Numbered from the stretch's first letter, positions 21,955-34,856 are shown. The stretch: 64,000 nt of DNA from Linyphia triangularis (GCA_963978545.1 OZ021722.1:106417442-106481441); one strand, 5' to 3'. Program-made: numbers and translations. Notes: generated by a model from the sequence alone, not told the origin.

Positions 21955-22075
21955 AATTACGCAGGTAACGCAGCGGTATTGACCCATGTCGGAAACAGGA
22001 GAACTGGGAAGAAGATTGTCCAGTCGATGCCAAATCTCGAACATCGTTCCAAAATACAAGATATTTTTTTTTAAA
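21955..22075. repeat. Dispersed repeat shared with 33033-33133
   Basis: Shares CAGCGGTATTG, GAAGATTG, CAGTCGATGCC, GAACATCGTTCCAAAATACAAGAT with the segment just before the inverted-repeat element at 33143. Class unknown. Confidence 0.5.
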
Positions 22076-22842
22076 AACAAACAGTAAACATGTCAAAACC
22101 ATCACAAAACACCTACTCCTTCGTCCTTTCTTATAATACTATGTTTCAATTTCAAAATTCTGCTTTAAAATTTAAAAACTTCCAGCATATTTTAACCAGC
22201 ATTGGGAGATATTGGCCAAGATCCGTAGCAACGGCCAGTCTACAACTGTCCACATCGAATTTGGTCAGTGTCGAGCCTATATTGGATTTGTATATAAATA
22301 TGTTCAGTTAGGGTGGGATACAAATAATTGTTTCCTACTACGGCAGTGCTTATTTTGAAGCTTGAGAAGTACTTCAAACGATCAGGCATGTTTGGAAACA
22401 TAAAAACTCCCAAAAATAGTGGGATTACGAGATATTAGAATTACAACAAAGATAATCAGAGTAGTTTTGAAATTGAGAATAATAATATTTTGTACGGCAT
22501 AGAACATCTAAACATACAGCTGTTTATCTTTAAGATGACAACCCTAATTTTCATTATAAGAATTCAAACTATTATTTTCAAACTACAACATGCAAAACTG
22601 CATCGTATCTAATGGTCCACCAACCAAACTGCAAAATTTTCGGTTAAAAGAAAACAATTCCATGTCCCAGAGGTACAGAACATCATAACTTTTTCTTTAA
22701 TTTCCAAGTTATGATTGCGATATGCTGTGTATGACGAGTTACTTCAAAAGGTATAACTGACACAAGTATTTATGACAGTCATTCATTTTTAGAGTTCCAA
22801 TAGTATTAAAATAATAGCAGTTTAACTTTGTTACTATCTACC

Positions 22843-23138
22843 ATAGACTTATTATTATCAATAGACAGCGCGTTCCCACTTCAATTATACAACGAGAATG
22901 AAACCAAAATGAATCACATGAGTAGGGACTTTTTGGGAGCAGGGTTGCAGATTTGGCGGGTTTCTCCTCACTCAGGCGATAAAGGAAAATAAGATTAATA
23001 GATAAAGGATTAATTTTACGACGTAGCCAAATTAAAAACCACGTGACTGATAGACGAATTTTGTTATTCATTTTGGTTTCATTCTCGTTGTATGATTGAA
23101 GTGGGAAGGCGCTGTCTATTGATAATAATAAGTCTATG
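22843..23138. repeat. MITE with ~73-bp terminal inverted repeats
   Basis: CATAGACTTATTATTATCAA at the left is mirrored at the right end (TTGATAATAATAAGTCTATG). The inverted repeat runs about 73 bp, through ACAACGAGAATGAAACCAAA. The 150-bp middle has no coding potential. A TA target is plausible but ambiguous. Confidence 0.82.
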
Positions 23139-23139
23139 C

Positions 23140-24930
23140 TCACTACAAAATTAGGGAAAATGAAAATAACGTCTCTTACATCTGTAACATAGAATTAAAA
23201 AAAATACGAGTTCAAGTCACCCCATTATGTTATGTATATATTTTATTAAAAGCTTTGTGATTATAATTATACATCCAAAAGGTTCTTTTTGCACGTACAA
23301 TCAAGTAGCGACGGATTGACCAGGAAATGGACATTTCTCTGGCCTTGTACGAAAAGGGGACGTAAAGTGCACGATGTTTTGCCTATTTTCTTGATTACAT
23401 TATATCTTCTCTACAAATACATTCGAATTATTTTTTACAGACATTTATAATATAATGGCAGGGTCCATTCAATTACAAACCCGAATGGGTTGAAAACATT
23501 AAAAAAAATCACTTGTTAGCCTAGAGAACATTTCTAACAAATAAACAGTGGTTTTTTTTTTTTTTTTTTTTTTTTTAACAATTGTAGATTTAAACCTACT
23601 ACGAGTGATATCGCCATGATCTTGTTAACATGGCATGGTCATTTAGCACTAATGGTTATCGATATAATCTTGGCCGGTTGGATTTACTTGTTATCGCATT
23701 TCATATGTTAGAGCTACTTTGTATTCATTGCATCGAAGAGATCTATAAAAACTCCAGCCTGCCAAGTATTGATTTTCTATGGAAATCCTCCCAATAATCC
23801 CATTTTAGTACATCAGGTACAAGTACCCCAAAGAAATTAAACGCGACCGCTTGGCGGCATTATTAGATTCCATAACTTTTTCTGGCTGACCACTTTAACT
23901 TGAGGTTGTTTTTTTTTCTTTTGCAATGTCAAGTTGCTTTACTTTAGGAGATATCAATTACTTTTGCTGTGTTTGTTATATTCGAGATGAGAACACAGTG
24001 TAATTGAAAGTTGTACGATGTTCCACGCTCCTAGTTTTGCAACTGCCTTTAACCATTTTCACCATAAGAGTTATCTATATTTACTTCTAAATAAGGTTAC
24101 TTCTAAATAAGGATTTTTCCCCAAATTCCGAAAAAAAATTCTGCTGTGTGTGTTCTTCAGATATTCATCTAGAACTTTGTAGGTGAATATTGTCCCGCCA
24201 TTTAAAATTGCCAATGAGACGCGACTGTGGGCATTAATGAGGTGAATGATCTTTCACTGTTGTTAACGTGAAAATTATGTCTTTAAAATTACATGTTGTT
24301 ATCTCATTGTAAATGCATCCCTAAATAACTTTAAAAATACTTTCGGCAAATGATTATAAACGTAACAATAATTTTAATTTCCAAGAATATTTAAGATAAA
24401 TGTCCCAATGTGAAACCTTACAATTTCATATTTTCCTTTCAACATTTTTCATAAGGAGCTCATCAAATTGGAAAGTTTGGCGACTTTTTCATTGATAGCA
24501 ATTTTACCTCGCAAGTTGGCGAACTTAATGACATCTTTGGCGGAAAAGCAGTAGTAAATATTTAGTTCTGGCTGAAGAAAGTGACATCGAACAGACTTTA
24601 AATTCAATCGATAGAACAAAAAAGATATAATCTTTGTATAAGCTTATTTATAAATGTGATTCAGAAGCTAAAATAAAAATAATATGCATTTATTTTACCA
24701 GTATAAATTTCTATTGATTTTGTTTCGTCTTTTCTACTCCAAAGTTAACTTCAACAGTATTTTGGAATTAACTTAACGTAAGACTCACTAAAGCGATTAT
24801 TTATATCTCAGATATATTGTGGTTTTTTGCAGAAACTTTTGTATTTTATCTTCTTTTCACAACCATTTTATTATCACTTGAAAATTATAAAAACTTAATT
24901 ATGTTTTTATTACGTTTTTTTTTAATGCAG
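23140..24930. other. Intron/intergenic, one repeat end near 24000-24036
   Basis: If the exons at 20216 and 24931 belong together, this is intron. TAATTGAAAGTTGTACGATG near 24003 is the right inverted repeat of the family seen at 43069. Otherwise AT-rich sequence with poly-T tracts and no supported feature. Confidence 0.45.
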
Positions 24931-24997
24931 AAGACGCAATGAGTTTTTGAAAAAAAATATGAAATTATTTCTGGCAGATAATGCAAAAAAATGTTAG
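24931..24997 (+). CDS. Putative terminal exon, short basic cytoplasmic tail
   Basis: A strong acceptor (pyrimidine tract then AATGCAG at 24924-24930) precedes a frame that completes the Arg codon split at 20333 and reads RRNEFLKKNMKLFLADNAKK then Cys and TAG (24995-24997). The tail is short and basic, as expected just inside a membrane helix. The evidence is splice phase, acceptor quality and composition; no family was recognised. Confidence 0.45.
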
Positions 24998-24999
24998 GA

Positions 25000-25112
25000 G
25001 TGGTTTAAGGATAATTCTAAAAGTTTTAGGGATATTTCTTTAAAAGCTGTCAGAAGCTCCTAGCACAAACATATTATTTCCAAAACTTGTATCAGTACCG
25101 GCAAAAAACCGC

Positions 25113-25155
<43 letters not shown>

Positions 25156-25615
25156 ACGTAAAACTGTTTAGTGAAACATAAACTACAGTTTGTCAATAAT
25201 TAAAATTTTAATAATTAGATTTAATAATTAAAATTTCATCGAATAATTTCTGCTCCGAAGTTATATAGTTTTTTTTTTTTTTTTTTTTTTTCCCCTCCTG
25301 CTTTTTTAGAGGAAAATCGGGAATTTTCGGTGTTTTTAACTTTTTTTTTTTCAGAGATTATCGAAAAATTCAAGTACAATTTTGGAATTTTAGGAAATAA
25401 TAAAAATTTAAGGATTATTAAGAATTTTAGGGCAAATGCGACCCCTGTTAATGTGTAATTAGCAAACACATTGAGGTCGAACTAAGGGGCCAACATAACG
25501 TGTGTACTAATAGGACACGAGGCACTGGAGGCAAATTGCATCCTGTAACTATTGTATATTGTTATGTATGATCCTATAGCTATTGTATGCAAACTCTATT
25601 TCTATATACGTGTAT
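25000..25615. other. AT-rich with long poly-T tracts
   Basis: Contains T tracts at about 25118-25150 and 25269-25291. No other supported feature. It would be the 3' flank of the gene ending at 24997. Confidence 0.5.
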
Positions 25616-25616
25616 G

Positions 25617-25678
<62 letters not shown>

Positions 25679-25737
25679 ATCCCTGTTGGGCCTTAAGCCT
25701 GTTGGCCTGTTGTCGGTCTTAAAATTTGTATTTGTAA
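25616..25737 (+). repeat. (TA)n tract followed by a LINE-type 3' end
   Basis: (TA)n about 25620-25676, then CCCTGTTGGGCCTTAAGCCT ... AAAATTTGTATTTGTA, which also occurs at 55608-55660. Two copies ending in the same short tandem TTTGTATTTGTA tail suggest a non-LTR retroposon 3' end. Confidence 0.55.
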
Positions 25738-26657
25738 GAAAGGTAAAAAGAGCTGAAAGATATTTAGAATTTTGTTTAGATGGATGAGCACTTGCATCTC
25801 ACTTTTTACACATTTATTGTTTTTGATGGCAATATCGACATAATTTTGCGGTTTATTCCTCACTCTTCCCATGGACGCCGCGCCGGCAGGATTATTTACA
25901 GAAAACAAGCAAGGAGGTGCCGTGCGGAAAAAGTTTATTAAAACCTTGAATTTTTGATGTTAATTAGATTTCCTCACTAAATGATAGTTAAAAGCTATAT
26001 ATTTATTTTTTATAACAACGTTCAAAAAAGTAAACTTTTTTTTAATCATTTTGAATCAAAAATCGCGTTGAAAGTAGCATTTTTTTTTTTTTTTGTGAGT
26101 ATTGCGGGAAAGTAACTTTCTAGCACTAGTATGGAAAGTACTTTCTCACACGCCTCGTGCTCAAATATTATACAATCTTGGCATTGAAATGACATATTTT
26201 CAGAAGAAATTCCTCGAATGAAGTTGACTACAATAAAAAATATATGCATTAAAAATAATTTTTGCACTAGATTATAAAAAATATTGTACGCAACACGTGG
26301 GGAAATACTTTTTTAAACTTGATTAATTATTTGACTCGTGCTATCGCACTCTTCAAATAAGTATTTTAACTCGTTCGAAAAAGTATTACTTTTCACACTA
26401 GTTGCATAAATTACTATTCTTAAGTGAATAATTTAAAGCCTTTATTTGATTTTAACGAAACACTTTAGTAGCACTACATCCATGCGCCCTCAATTATTCT
26501 TCCAAAGTAGGAAAAATCCCAAACGTAATTTTTTTTTATATTCCCTCTTTACTTATGTAACAGTCACTGACTGTATAATTATGGCACTGTCTTATTAAAT
26601 CTGAGGTTTGAACACATTTTTCTACGGCATTCTTTTTTCGTTGCGTTTCATTTGTAT
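25738..26657. other. Unassigned; short GC-rich patch at 25865-25935
   Basis: A short CpG-rich patch (CCATGGACGCCGCGCCGGCA) has small open frames on both strands, neither recognised. 26090-26400 contains repeated words around CGAGTCAAATAATT and CACTAGT, typical of a decayed repeat. Nothing firm. Confidence 0.35.
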
Positions 26658-27429
26658 TGCTACGAATTTTTGTATATTTGTAAATATTTCGTAGTGCTAA
26701 TTTTGCAAATAGATAAATTTCTGTACATTTCTCATAAGGCAATGCAATGGTTTGTTTCCCTGCAGTGAGGATATCAACGCTTGATAACGGGTCTTACAGA
26801 GGTAACTCTGGGAAGCGAGTTTCAAGGGGCAGGGCATTTAACATTATGGTAATGGGAATCTCGCCAAATTGGCGAGATAGAGCCAAGTTAACGAAGGTTT
26901 GGGCGACTAATTTTTGTCGCCAAATTTGGCGAGAAATTGTCAACTGTCGAAAAACTTGGCGACCATTTGGCGACATTTTCGATACATGTATCCCATGTAC
27001 ATGTATAAGGACTTTTTGACTACAACCTGGAAAGTTCTCCAAATGTCCATCTCTGGAAGGTTCAAGTATGTTCGCAGCCACTCCTATATAAGCGCGGCCT
27101 GAGTTGGTTAGTAGTTAGTTGTCTCTCAACGTTCATTGTGAGAGCTGTATTCCTGACTTGAGTTAGTTCTTGGATTTTGAGTCACTGAATTAGTTGACTG
27201 GAGATACTGAGCGAACTGTATTGCATTGTCTTTTGCGGCGATTTAGCAGTTGTTGTCAAGTTTTTAACTGCTGTTTTGTGCTCTGTTGAGGTGAAAAGAG
27301 CTGTATTGTGTCTACTAGAACGAGAAGTTCTGGAGCTGTAAGAGAACTGTGAAGAGTTATTTTGGAATAAATTTCTGCAAGTTTTGATCTGCTTTGGCGT
27401 CAAATCTTTTGAACCCGTACAACGTAACA
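26658..27429 (+). mobile_element. Solo LTR with GTAT target duplication
   Basis: Starts TGCTACGAA and ends CAACGTAACA (short inverted ends TGCTACG/CGTAACA), flanked by GTAT at 26654-26657 and 27430-27433. Inside is a TATA box (TATATAAG at 27085-27092), a GC-richer downstream part, and AATAAA at 27366-27371, the order expected for U3-R-U5. It also has palindromic CGCCAAATTTGGCG-type words at 26860-26980. No internal coding region, hence a solo LTR. The frames at 26747-27081 are not genes. Confidence 0.65.
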
Positions 27430-27535
27430 GTATTTCTTTCGATTTCAGACTTCGTTGATGGGAAATAAAGGTACAAGGAAAAGTTTATAGAACAAGGGAA
27501 AAAAAACTATGGGCATCGCGTAGGATATGAATTAG

Positions 27536-27713
27536 ATTGGTTGTATTCAGATTATCTGGCGCCGTCAGCAACACGAGGGCTATAATGCGCCGAAACTTTC
27601 GTCATTAGACAAGCCAACATACATTTACAAACACCCATGCCTACACGGGACTCGAACCCGCAAATTCGCGGTCTAGAAGCTAGCACGCTAACCACTATAC
27701 CGTTTGGTCGGCA
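27536..27713 (-). mobile_element. tRNA-derived SINE with target duplication
   Basis: Full SINE, head at the right (CCGACCAAACGGTATAG on the minus strand). Flanked by GATATGAATTAG (27524-27535) and GATACGAATTAG (27714-27725), a 12-bp target duplication with one change. Confidence 0.9.
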
Positions 27714-27956
27714 GATACGAATTAGAAGTTATTACGTTTGCGTACCAAATACTGTTCGATTGTAATTTATTGATGTATTCTTTTTTCTGTTTACAAATTT
27801 CTACCTGAAAGGTTTTCGTACAATGACAGCTGATGACATAATTAAATTTTGATGTAACCATTTTTTAAAGTAAGCTATTTATGATTTATATTGTTACTTA
27901 CAATCACCCTATGTGTAATATTTCATTACAAAAGTAATTAGATAAAAATAAAATGG

Positions 27957-28483
<527 letters not shown>

Positions 28484-28489
28484 TGTCAT

Positions 28490-28900
28490 GAGTTCAAATA
28501 AATGGTATAGAAAAATATGTATAGAATGTGTGTGGTCAGCATAACTCCTGAATGAACGATGTTCAACTTTTGTATACTGGTTAGTTTGCGCATAAGGTAA
28601 TTGCCATTAAAAATATTTTTCTCAGCAATTACAAAAAACAACTCTAACGAATTGTTTCAAAATCACTATGGTAATGCTTTTTAAGGTGTTCTATGCATCC
28701 CCATTCCCTCAAATTCCTTTGAAAATTCGACAGAAACTTGAAAAGTTGAAAAACTAACATCTTTAACAGATTTCTCTTCCTTTGAGCATTGTCAATCAGC
28801 AATGACTCATCCTCACTTTCTCAAAAGGAATAATATAATCACCAAATATATCACCAATATTGAGATGCTTTAAATTTAATAGTTATTATCTCCAGAAATA
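28490..28900 (-). repeat. Partial copy of the ACATCGCACAACTTTC family interior
   Basis: TGTGTGGTCAGCATAACTCC and GATGTTCAAC match, in reverse, the interior of the copies at 33143 and 60600. The ends are not recognisable. Confidence 0.45.
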
Positions 28901-29254
28901 TATACCATATTTAAATACAGTTACAATATTATAGCATAATTGAAAATGTTCCTCAACCCTAGTTTCTTACTACAAAACCTCAAATAAATTAAAATGACGA
29001 ATTTTATCATCCATACGAAAAAGGTTATTAGTGTTTAAGCCAAATATATTGATACTTTGGATCACACCGGATAAAATATGGAATTACTGTTCCAAAGATA
29101 GTGCGACGGTAGCCAACGAGTGAGAAAAAAACCCAAAATTGAAAATCGCGACTTTAGCCAACACGTATAAAAATTTACGACTTCTTCAAGGATAACTAGT
29201 AGTAGATTGCACTCTTCTTCTTTGGAGTGGATCATCAGAGAGCGATGCCAACAC

Positions 29255-29365
29255 ACGCCAAACCAAACACACGCTGACAACAGAAACGGCGCTATGTTAA
29301 TGAATATAAATATTGGTAATGTGTATTAAGGGTTTAGTATTAAAAACTTTGTTTTTACAAGTTAT
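29255..29365 (+). repeat. Partial GCATATTTTGCTGATAGAG-family repeat
   Basis: ACGCTGACAACAGAAACGGC, ATGTTAATGAATATAAATAT and the following 40 bp match 50125-50215. Confidence 0.55.
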
Positions 29366-29369
29366 ATTA

Positions 29370-30823
29370 TTATGTATGAACTTTATTAAAATGAAGGTAT
29401 CATTTTTTTAATATCATTAGAAGCTTGAATTCATTATCTTAACTTCCCTGAAATGTTTTTCAGTGATAATCGGGGGAAAAAAACTTATCAAATCAAATAT
29501 TAAACATAATTCAACTTTTTTTTTTTTTTTTTTTTTTTTTTAATTATTTGCTTTACGATTTTACATAATGTTAGTTAAAGGCCATAGATGCATAATTTTC
29601 ATTATAGATGATTAAACATAAAGATAAAAAGGAAAAAAAATTAAGTTGCTGCTAAAGGTATTTCAAAAACACATAATCTATGTCAACACTTGCAATATCC
29701 GCTATATAAATGTGATATAAATGTTTTAAGAGCAAAAGGAACTATAATGTATGTTCTTTAAAATAGCATAGAAACTATCACTCAATAAGGTTCAATAGTA
29801 TACTAGTGAGAAAAAAATGATACACAAAATTAGTCGACTTTTAAAACACTGAAAAAAAACTTAATTACTTATTAAAATTCGATAAATATAAATTTTAAGT
29901 GAGTGAATAGTTAAATATGGATCTTAGGAATGATATACATATACAATTGAGATGATTTTCTTTAATTTTTATGTTATAATTTCAAACTTTTTAGAAGTAT
30001 AACAGAATTAAAAATGATGCATTTTTATATATAAAAAAAATTTCAGTTAATTTTTTAATTAGCTAATTGCAATTAAAAGGACTAATTAGGACATTATTAG
30101 AACGGACATAAATAAACTTGTAATTAACTAAGATGTATAATTTGTATTGCAAATAAAATATATTATATTGACGCATGTTTCCATTCAGAATTGCGAATTT
30201 GGATTCAATATTTATTTAATTATAAGTTTTTAAATAAAAAGTTTAAAAAAATACATAGTTTTCATCAAAAATTAAGATTAAAATATACATATAAAATACG
30301 TTTATAACAATATATATTAGATTCTAGTAAGAAACACTTTCACAACTATTGTCTACAAAACAGAAATAGAATTTTGACCTTAGAAATACACCTTAAGAAG
30401 AATATACATCATGTGGAAATTTAAATTGAAAACAAATGTTTGAAAATGTTCTATGTTAAAATATAATACTTTGGTTGGTAATATAAAAGAGAAAGGCGCA
30501 CTTCACGCGAATATCAACTTTATTTTAATCTCTACTATATTAGGGATCTTAGATTAACAAAATAGATCAAGATTTTATACTTAATAAACTATTTTTGTAG
30601 AAAAAAATTAAGTTCCTTAGATAAAATTTTAAAAAATCACTTGAGCTATGCAACGAAAAAAAACACCATTCTGAATACAGGGACGATAAACCGAAAATTC
30701 CAAACAAATTCTGTTTGGTATTGTTAGTTTATGGCCTTTTGATTTCAGCATAAATTTCGAGGCTCCGGAGCTTGAGGTATAAAAAGTTAGCTCTTCATAC
30801 ACACAACCGTATTTTATTTTATA
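29370..30823. other. Very AT-rich intergenic, nothing recognised
   Basis: Includes poly-T at 29515-29541. No frames, splice-bounded exons or repeat ends seen. Confidence 0.5.
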
Positions 30824-30831
30824 CTTTAGAT

Positions 30832-31744
30832 CAGCGTCAGCCACTAGGTGGCCCGCGGGCCAGATCCGGCCCGCGACAGCTTTTTCCCCGGCCCGCCGGC
30901 AGTACAGAAGAGCGAAAATCAAGTTTTATGGCAATAATTTCAATTTGTCTTCCATAGTATGAATTTACTACCAAAAATCGCGTTTTCCATTAAGTGGCCC
31001 TCAGCATTAAGTCTGAAAAATCCTTTTTTTTTTCCTTCTTTTTGAGACTGACAACGAGAAAAAATAAAAAAAGCAATAGTTTGAATTATTACCAATAATT
31101 CATTCCTTCACATTGCTTAGTTTTGTACTAAGATACCTAACCCCCTCGATTCGTGAATGGCACAATTCGATTTATGCTTTTTTGAATGTGATGGGCAGGA
31201 GTTGGGTGTTTTCAATGCGTACTGACCTCTTTTATTTTGACGTGAAAAGAAGTATCACGATCTATATGACTCTAGTGCAATAATGGCGTCGAAGACAAGT
31301 TTTAAACGCAAAGTAGATAGTGAAAAGAGGACCGGCCGTCATCGTCTCGCAATTAACATCGACTAAAATGGAAGATTTAGGAGATATGGTTTAAATATCT
31401 TTATTGATTATGAGTTTTTGTCAAGTCACATTGTAATATTGTCACAAAATATTAACTTCTTTCATGACTTTGATTTACGATGTAGAGAACATTATTTTTT
31501 TAATTATTTGAAACAAGAATCAAATATCAATTGTTATTTTATTAATATAAAAAAATTTAAATTATTGTTTCAGTTTTAAAAACTGTTTTATATTGTTGAA
31601 TCTTTAGTAATTATCACACTTCTAACATTGAACATATGTAATAAAGCAATATATTTATTGGCGTATTCGGTATAAATCTGCGGCCCGCTGATAGTTCCAA
31701 CGTAAGTCATGCGGCCCGTCTCTAAAAGTTAGTGGCGAACGCTG
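30832..31744 (+). mobile_element. hAT element, internally deleted
   Basis: Ends CAGCGTCAGCCACTA and TAGTGGCGAACGCTG, flanked by a perfect 8-bp duplication CTTTAGAT (30824-30831 and 31745-31752). Subterminal GGCCCGCGGGCC words are typical of this hAT group. The interior keeps only the beginning of what looks like the transposase gene (see 31283). Confidence 0.9.
31283..31366 (+). pseudogene. Remnant N-terminus of a hAT transposase
   Basis: ATG followed by MASKTSFKRKVDSEKR and a stop after 27 codons. A short N-terminus with K-R-K-V-D-S-E is usual for hAT transposases of the type domesticated as GTF2IRD2 and ZBED-like proteins (family knowledge). The rest of the gene is deleted and downstream sequence is AT-rich non-coding. 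Confidence 0.5.
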
Positions 31745-31759
31745 CTTTAGATGCTAAAT

Positions 31760-32900
31760 AAATAAAACTCTTCCTGATTCAGATGGTTCTTTTTTTTTTT
31801 TTTTTTTTTTTTTTCTTTCTTCCAGAACGTCACTGGATAACTTTAATGCAACGGCAGGTGCCAGAATTGTTAACTGAGGTTACAACATTCACGCAACTCC
31901 GACTTTCCAAAATTAGTTCTTAAGAAGTTTTAAAAAACCATTTAGTTTGATAAAGCGTGAATTGTTTCTAAAAAATCAAGTGAAGTAAATACAACCACTT
32001 ACCCGACAAGCCGTACAAAAAGGAAGTTGGGGATCTCGTTAGCAAAACGTGAAGGCCAATGTGTATCCGGCTCGAAAAACCAATAATTTTCGCAAACAAA
32101 ATTGCCAATTTGTCTCTCCTCCGGAACTTGACAAGAGTTTCATCCTCCGACCGGCTGGAAGCGGACAGCCATTGGCGACCTTCATCGCCATTTGGCGAAA
32201 ATTAGAGTAATTCAGAAAGATATTGTTTATAGTGAAGGATGAATGGTTCGTTACGTCGGAATATAGGATGACTGCTTGGGGGGGGGGAGGCTCAAACGAA
32301 GAAGGCGTGTTGCGGAATTGTGCCGAGACAGTGGCGTACTGAGAGGGGGAGCTGATAGGGATGCAACAATCCCCGGAAATAGAGAAAAAACATTAAATTT
32401 CTTCGTTCTATATACATTTTTTTTTTTTTTAAAGCTAAAAGGTTGGACATAATATTGTATACAAGTAATTAGTAAATTAGTCTCTAAAAAAATAACGTAA
32501 TTCTTTGCTTAGCGAGTTCTTAATTTATTAATCAAAAATTTAGATTAATTAAAATGTATGTGAATTAAAAACAACTATTTCCACTTTCAGCGAACATATT
32601 AAAAAAATCTTTATTCTTCGAAAAATAGTCTGAGACTTCCCTCCCCCCCTCCCCCTCCCCAGAAGCGATATACCTAGATACGCCTCAGTACAGAGTTGTT
32701 CGCTAAGCTAAGAAAGCATGCACATTTCAAGTGTTTTATGAATGGATACTTAAATGGTGTGTAAGCACTGAAGCGGATATTTAGAAGCGTTGCGTGTTTG
32801 GAACGGACAAATTAAGCTTCATTCTCCATTCTCACTTCTGTTCATGTGGAAAAGTATATTTTACTTTAAACACAATAGGTACTAATTTTTGTATTCGCGC
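31760..32900. other. GC-elevated patch, then a G-run-bearing repeat
   Basis: 31990-32200 has higher GC than its neighbours and a minus-strand donor-like site (GGGTAAGTGG, 31993-32002) behind a short open frame, but no credible acceptor. CAGTGGCGTACTGAGAGG at 32328 and ATACGCCTCAG at 32679 look like decayed inverted ends of a MITE holding G-rich runs. Neither is firm. Confidence 0.3.
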
Positions 32901-33142
32901 ATATGGATGGCATCGTTATGCATAATTCAATTCCAGGCTCATTGATATATCTGCTGAATATTCCTTTCATATTCCTGATACACTCATTTCTGGAAGAAAG
33001 GGGTTTTTTTTTAAAAAGCCCTTACGCTCCAGGCAGCACAGCGGTATTGGTCAATGTAGGAAACAAAGGTTCTGAGAAGATTGACCAATCCATGCCGAAA
33101 CTTGAGCATCGTTTCTAAATACAAGATCTTTTTTAAAAACTA

Positions 33143-33790
33143 GGGGTGGGGTACATCGCACAACTTTCAATTACACTAAAATACTGATATGGATTTAAGT
33201 TTTTATATTTTCAACATTCGCTTAGAAAAATTGGCCAGTTTGGCGATGTTTTTTGTGATAATTCTTATATGGGTCTTTAATAAAAAAAAATTAAAAACCT
33301 TCGCCAAAACAGTGTTTTTGGAGATATACTTTTCGATAACTCTTATATTATCCTTTTTTATAAGTGAAACTGAGGAGAGGAGAAAAAACGGTCGTTGATG
33401 AGCTACGTTCAAACAAAGAGAACTCTATGGTGAAGGCATTCGTTTTTCAACTTTTTACTCCTTTAAATCATTTTTACGGAAATTTCAAAGGTGAGGATGT
33501 TTGAACACGTTAAGAGGCGGCATTACCACAGCGATTTTTATCAAAATCGTAAGAGCCGTTTTTTTAGCAATCATTGAAAAACTTGATATTTCAATGACAG
33601 CTACCTTATGCGCATGCGCGATTTTGACAAAAGCCTTAATGGTAAGTCCCATGGCCACCACCAACCCCCATACCTAATTTGAACATCGTAGTTCAATTTG
33701 TTCGGGAGTTATGCTGACCACAGACCCACAGACATGCAACAGACAGGCATTTTTTCTAGCTCACTCTTTTAAATCAGGATGTTCCAAAGC
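33143..33790 (+). mobile_element. ACATCGCACAACTTTC inverted-repeat family, left-anchored copy
   Basis: Begins GGGGTGGGGTACATCGCACA and follows the order of the 43069 copy: AGTTTGGCGAT, TTTTCGATAACTCT, AGAAAAAACGGTCGTTGATG, GCGCATGCGCGATTTTGAC, GAACATCGTAGTTCAATTTG, AATCAGGATGTTC. The right inverted repeat is not found. Non-coding; the small frames are conserved only as repeat sequence. Confidence 0.65.
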
Positions 33791-33889
33791 GTAGAGAAAT
33801 GCAAAAATCACAAAACATATTTTTTATCCCTCCTCCCTTTCTTATGAACACTATATATCAATTTTTGTGAAAATGTTAATTAAAAAATA

Positions 33890-34150
33890 ATAATTAAAAA
33901 AAGAAACTAAAATTTGAACATCCTTTTTGACAAAAGTTCAATTAGAAGACGAAAACTATTTATGTTGAAAATTTCAGAGCTGTAGCTCAATTAAAAATAG
34001 TTTTGTAAAATATTTATTTATTAAACAATTAATTAAATAAAAAAATACTGAAAAAAAGGTAATAAAATTCTTTTTTTTTTCAAAAGTCCAATTAAAAGGC
34101 CAAAACTACTTATGTTGAAAATTTCAGAGCTGAAATTCAATGTAAAATTC
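33890..34150 (-). repeat. Repeat shared with 57345-57850
   Basis: Two units around ATGTTGAAAATTTCAGAGCT, the reverse complement of the units at 57345-57850 (AGCTCTGAAATTTTCAACAT, TAAGTAGTTTTG). Probably part of the same non-autonomous element family. Confidence 0.55.
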
Positions 34151-34856
34151 TAGCATTTATAGAAGCTTTAATTTCGGAAAAGTTAACTGTCACAATCAAA
34201 CTTTCGAGAACTGAAAACCTGTTGTAATTGTTTTTATGTGTACGTGAATGGTTTTGACAATTTACAAAATAAAATTCTCCGTCCGCCATTGGAATTGCTT
34301 AAATTGTCCACTTTTAAATCAGCTAGTCATCTTTTAGCCACGTGGTTAATAAATATTTCTATCATACAAAGAATGAGTGGGTGTCAACGATTAAAATCCC
34401 CCCCCCTAGATCCGGCTCTGACTCCTGTATCGCCTTGACCCCTTCATCGCCGCGACATGGCACCTTTTGTTATTCGAAAGAAGGAAATTAAAGGTTATAC
34501 GTTCCTTTTTTCTTCTGAACAAGCGAATTTTTCCGAACAAGACTCAAGCATTCGAAAAAGGTTATATAATTTGCTTTCTGAAAATTCAAAATGATCTTCT
34601 GGTCCAGAAGGTTATTATCGAATTTTTAGTTTTTAGACTTCTGTTTCTCTTTAATACATAGGCGACTATGATCGGTACTATTAGAATAAAAAAAAATATA
34701 TTTTTTGAAACAGATGCAATTTCCTTTTTTAAGACTTGCTTATTATTTTCCTAATGGGCTTGCAAAATATATAAGGCAAAAATTATCGCAATACTAAACA
34801 AAATCTCAAAATGTCAACTATTAATGTCCAACAAGGAATTTTATTATAAACATTAA

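Noticed and set aside
26747..27102. Three overlapping frames on both strands
   Set aside because: They fall inside the solo LTR 26658-27429 and around its palindromic words.
31993..32215. Minus-strand exon ending at GGGTAAGTGG
   Set aside because: One frame is open for about 65 codons, but there is no acceptor with a pyrimidine tract and no recognisable protein. Kept only as a GC-elevated patch.
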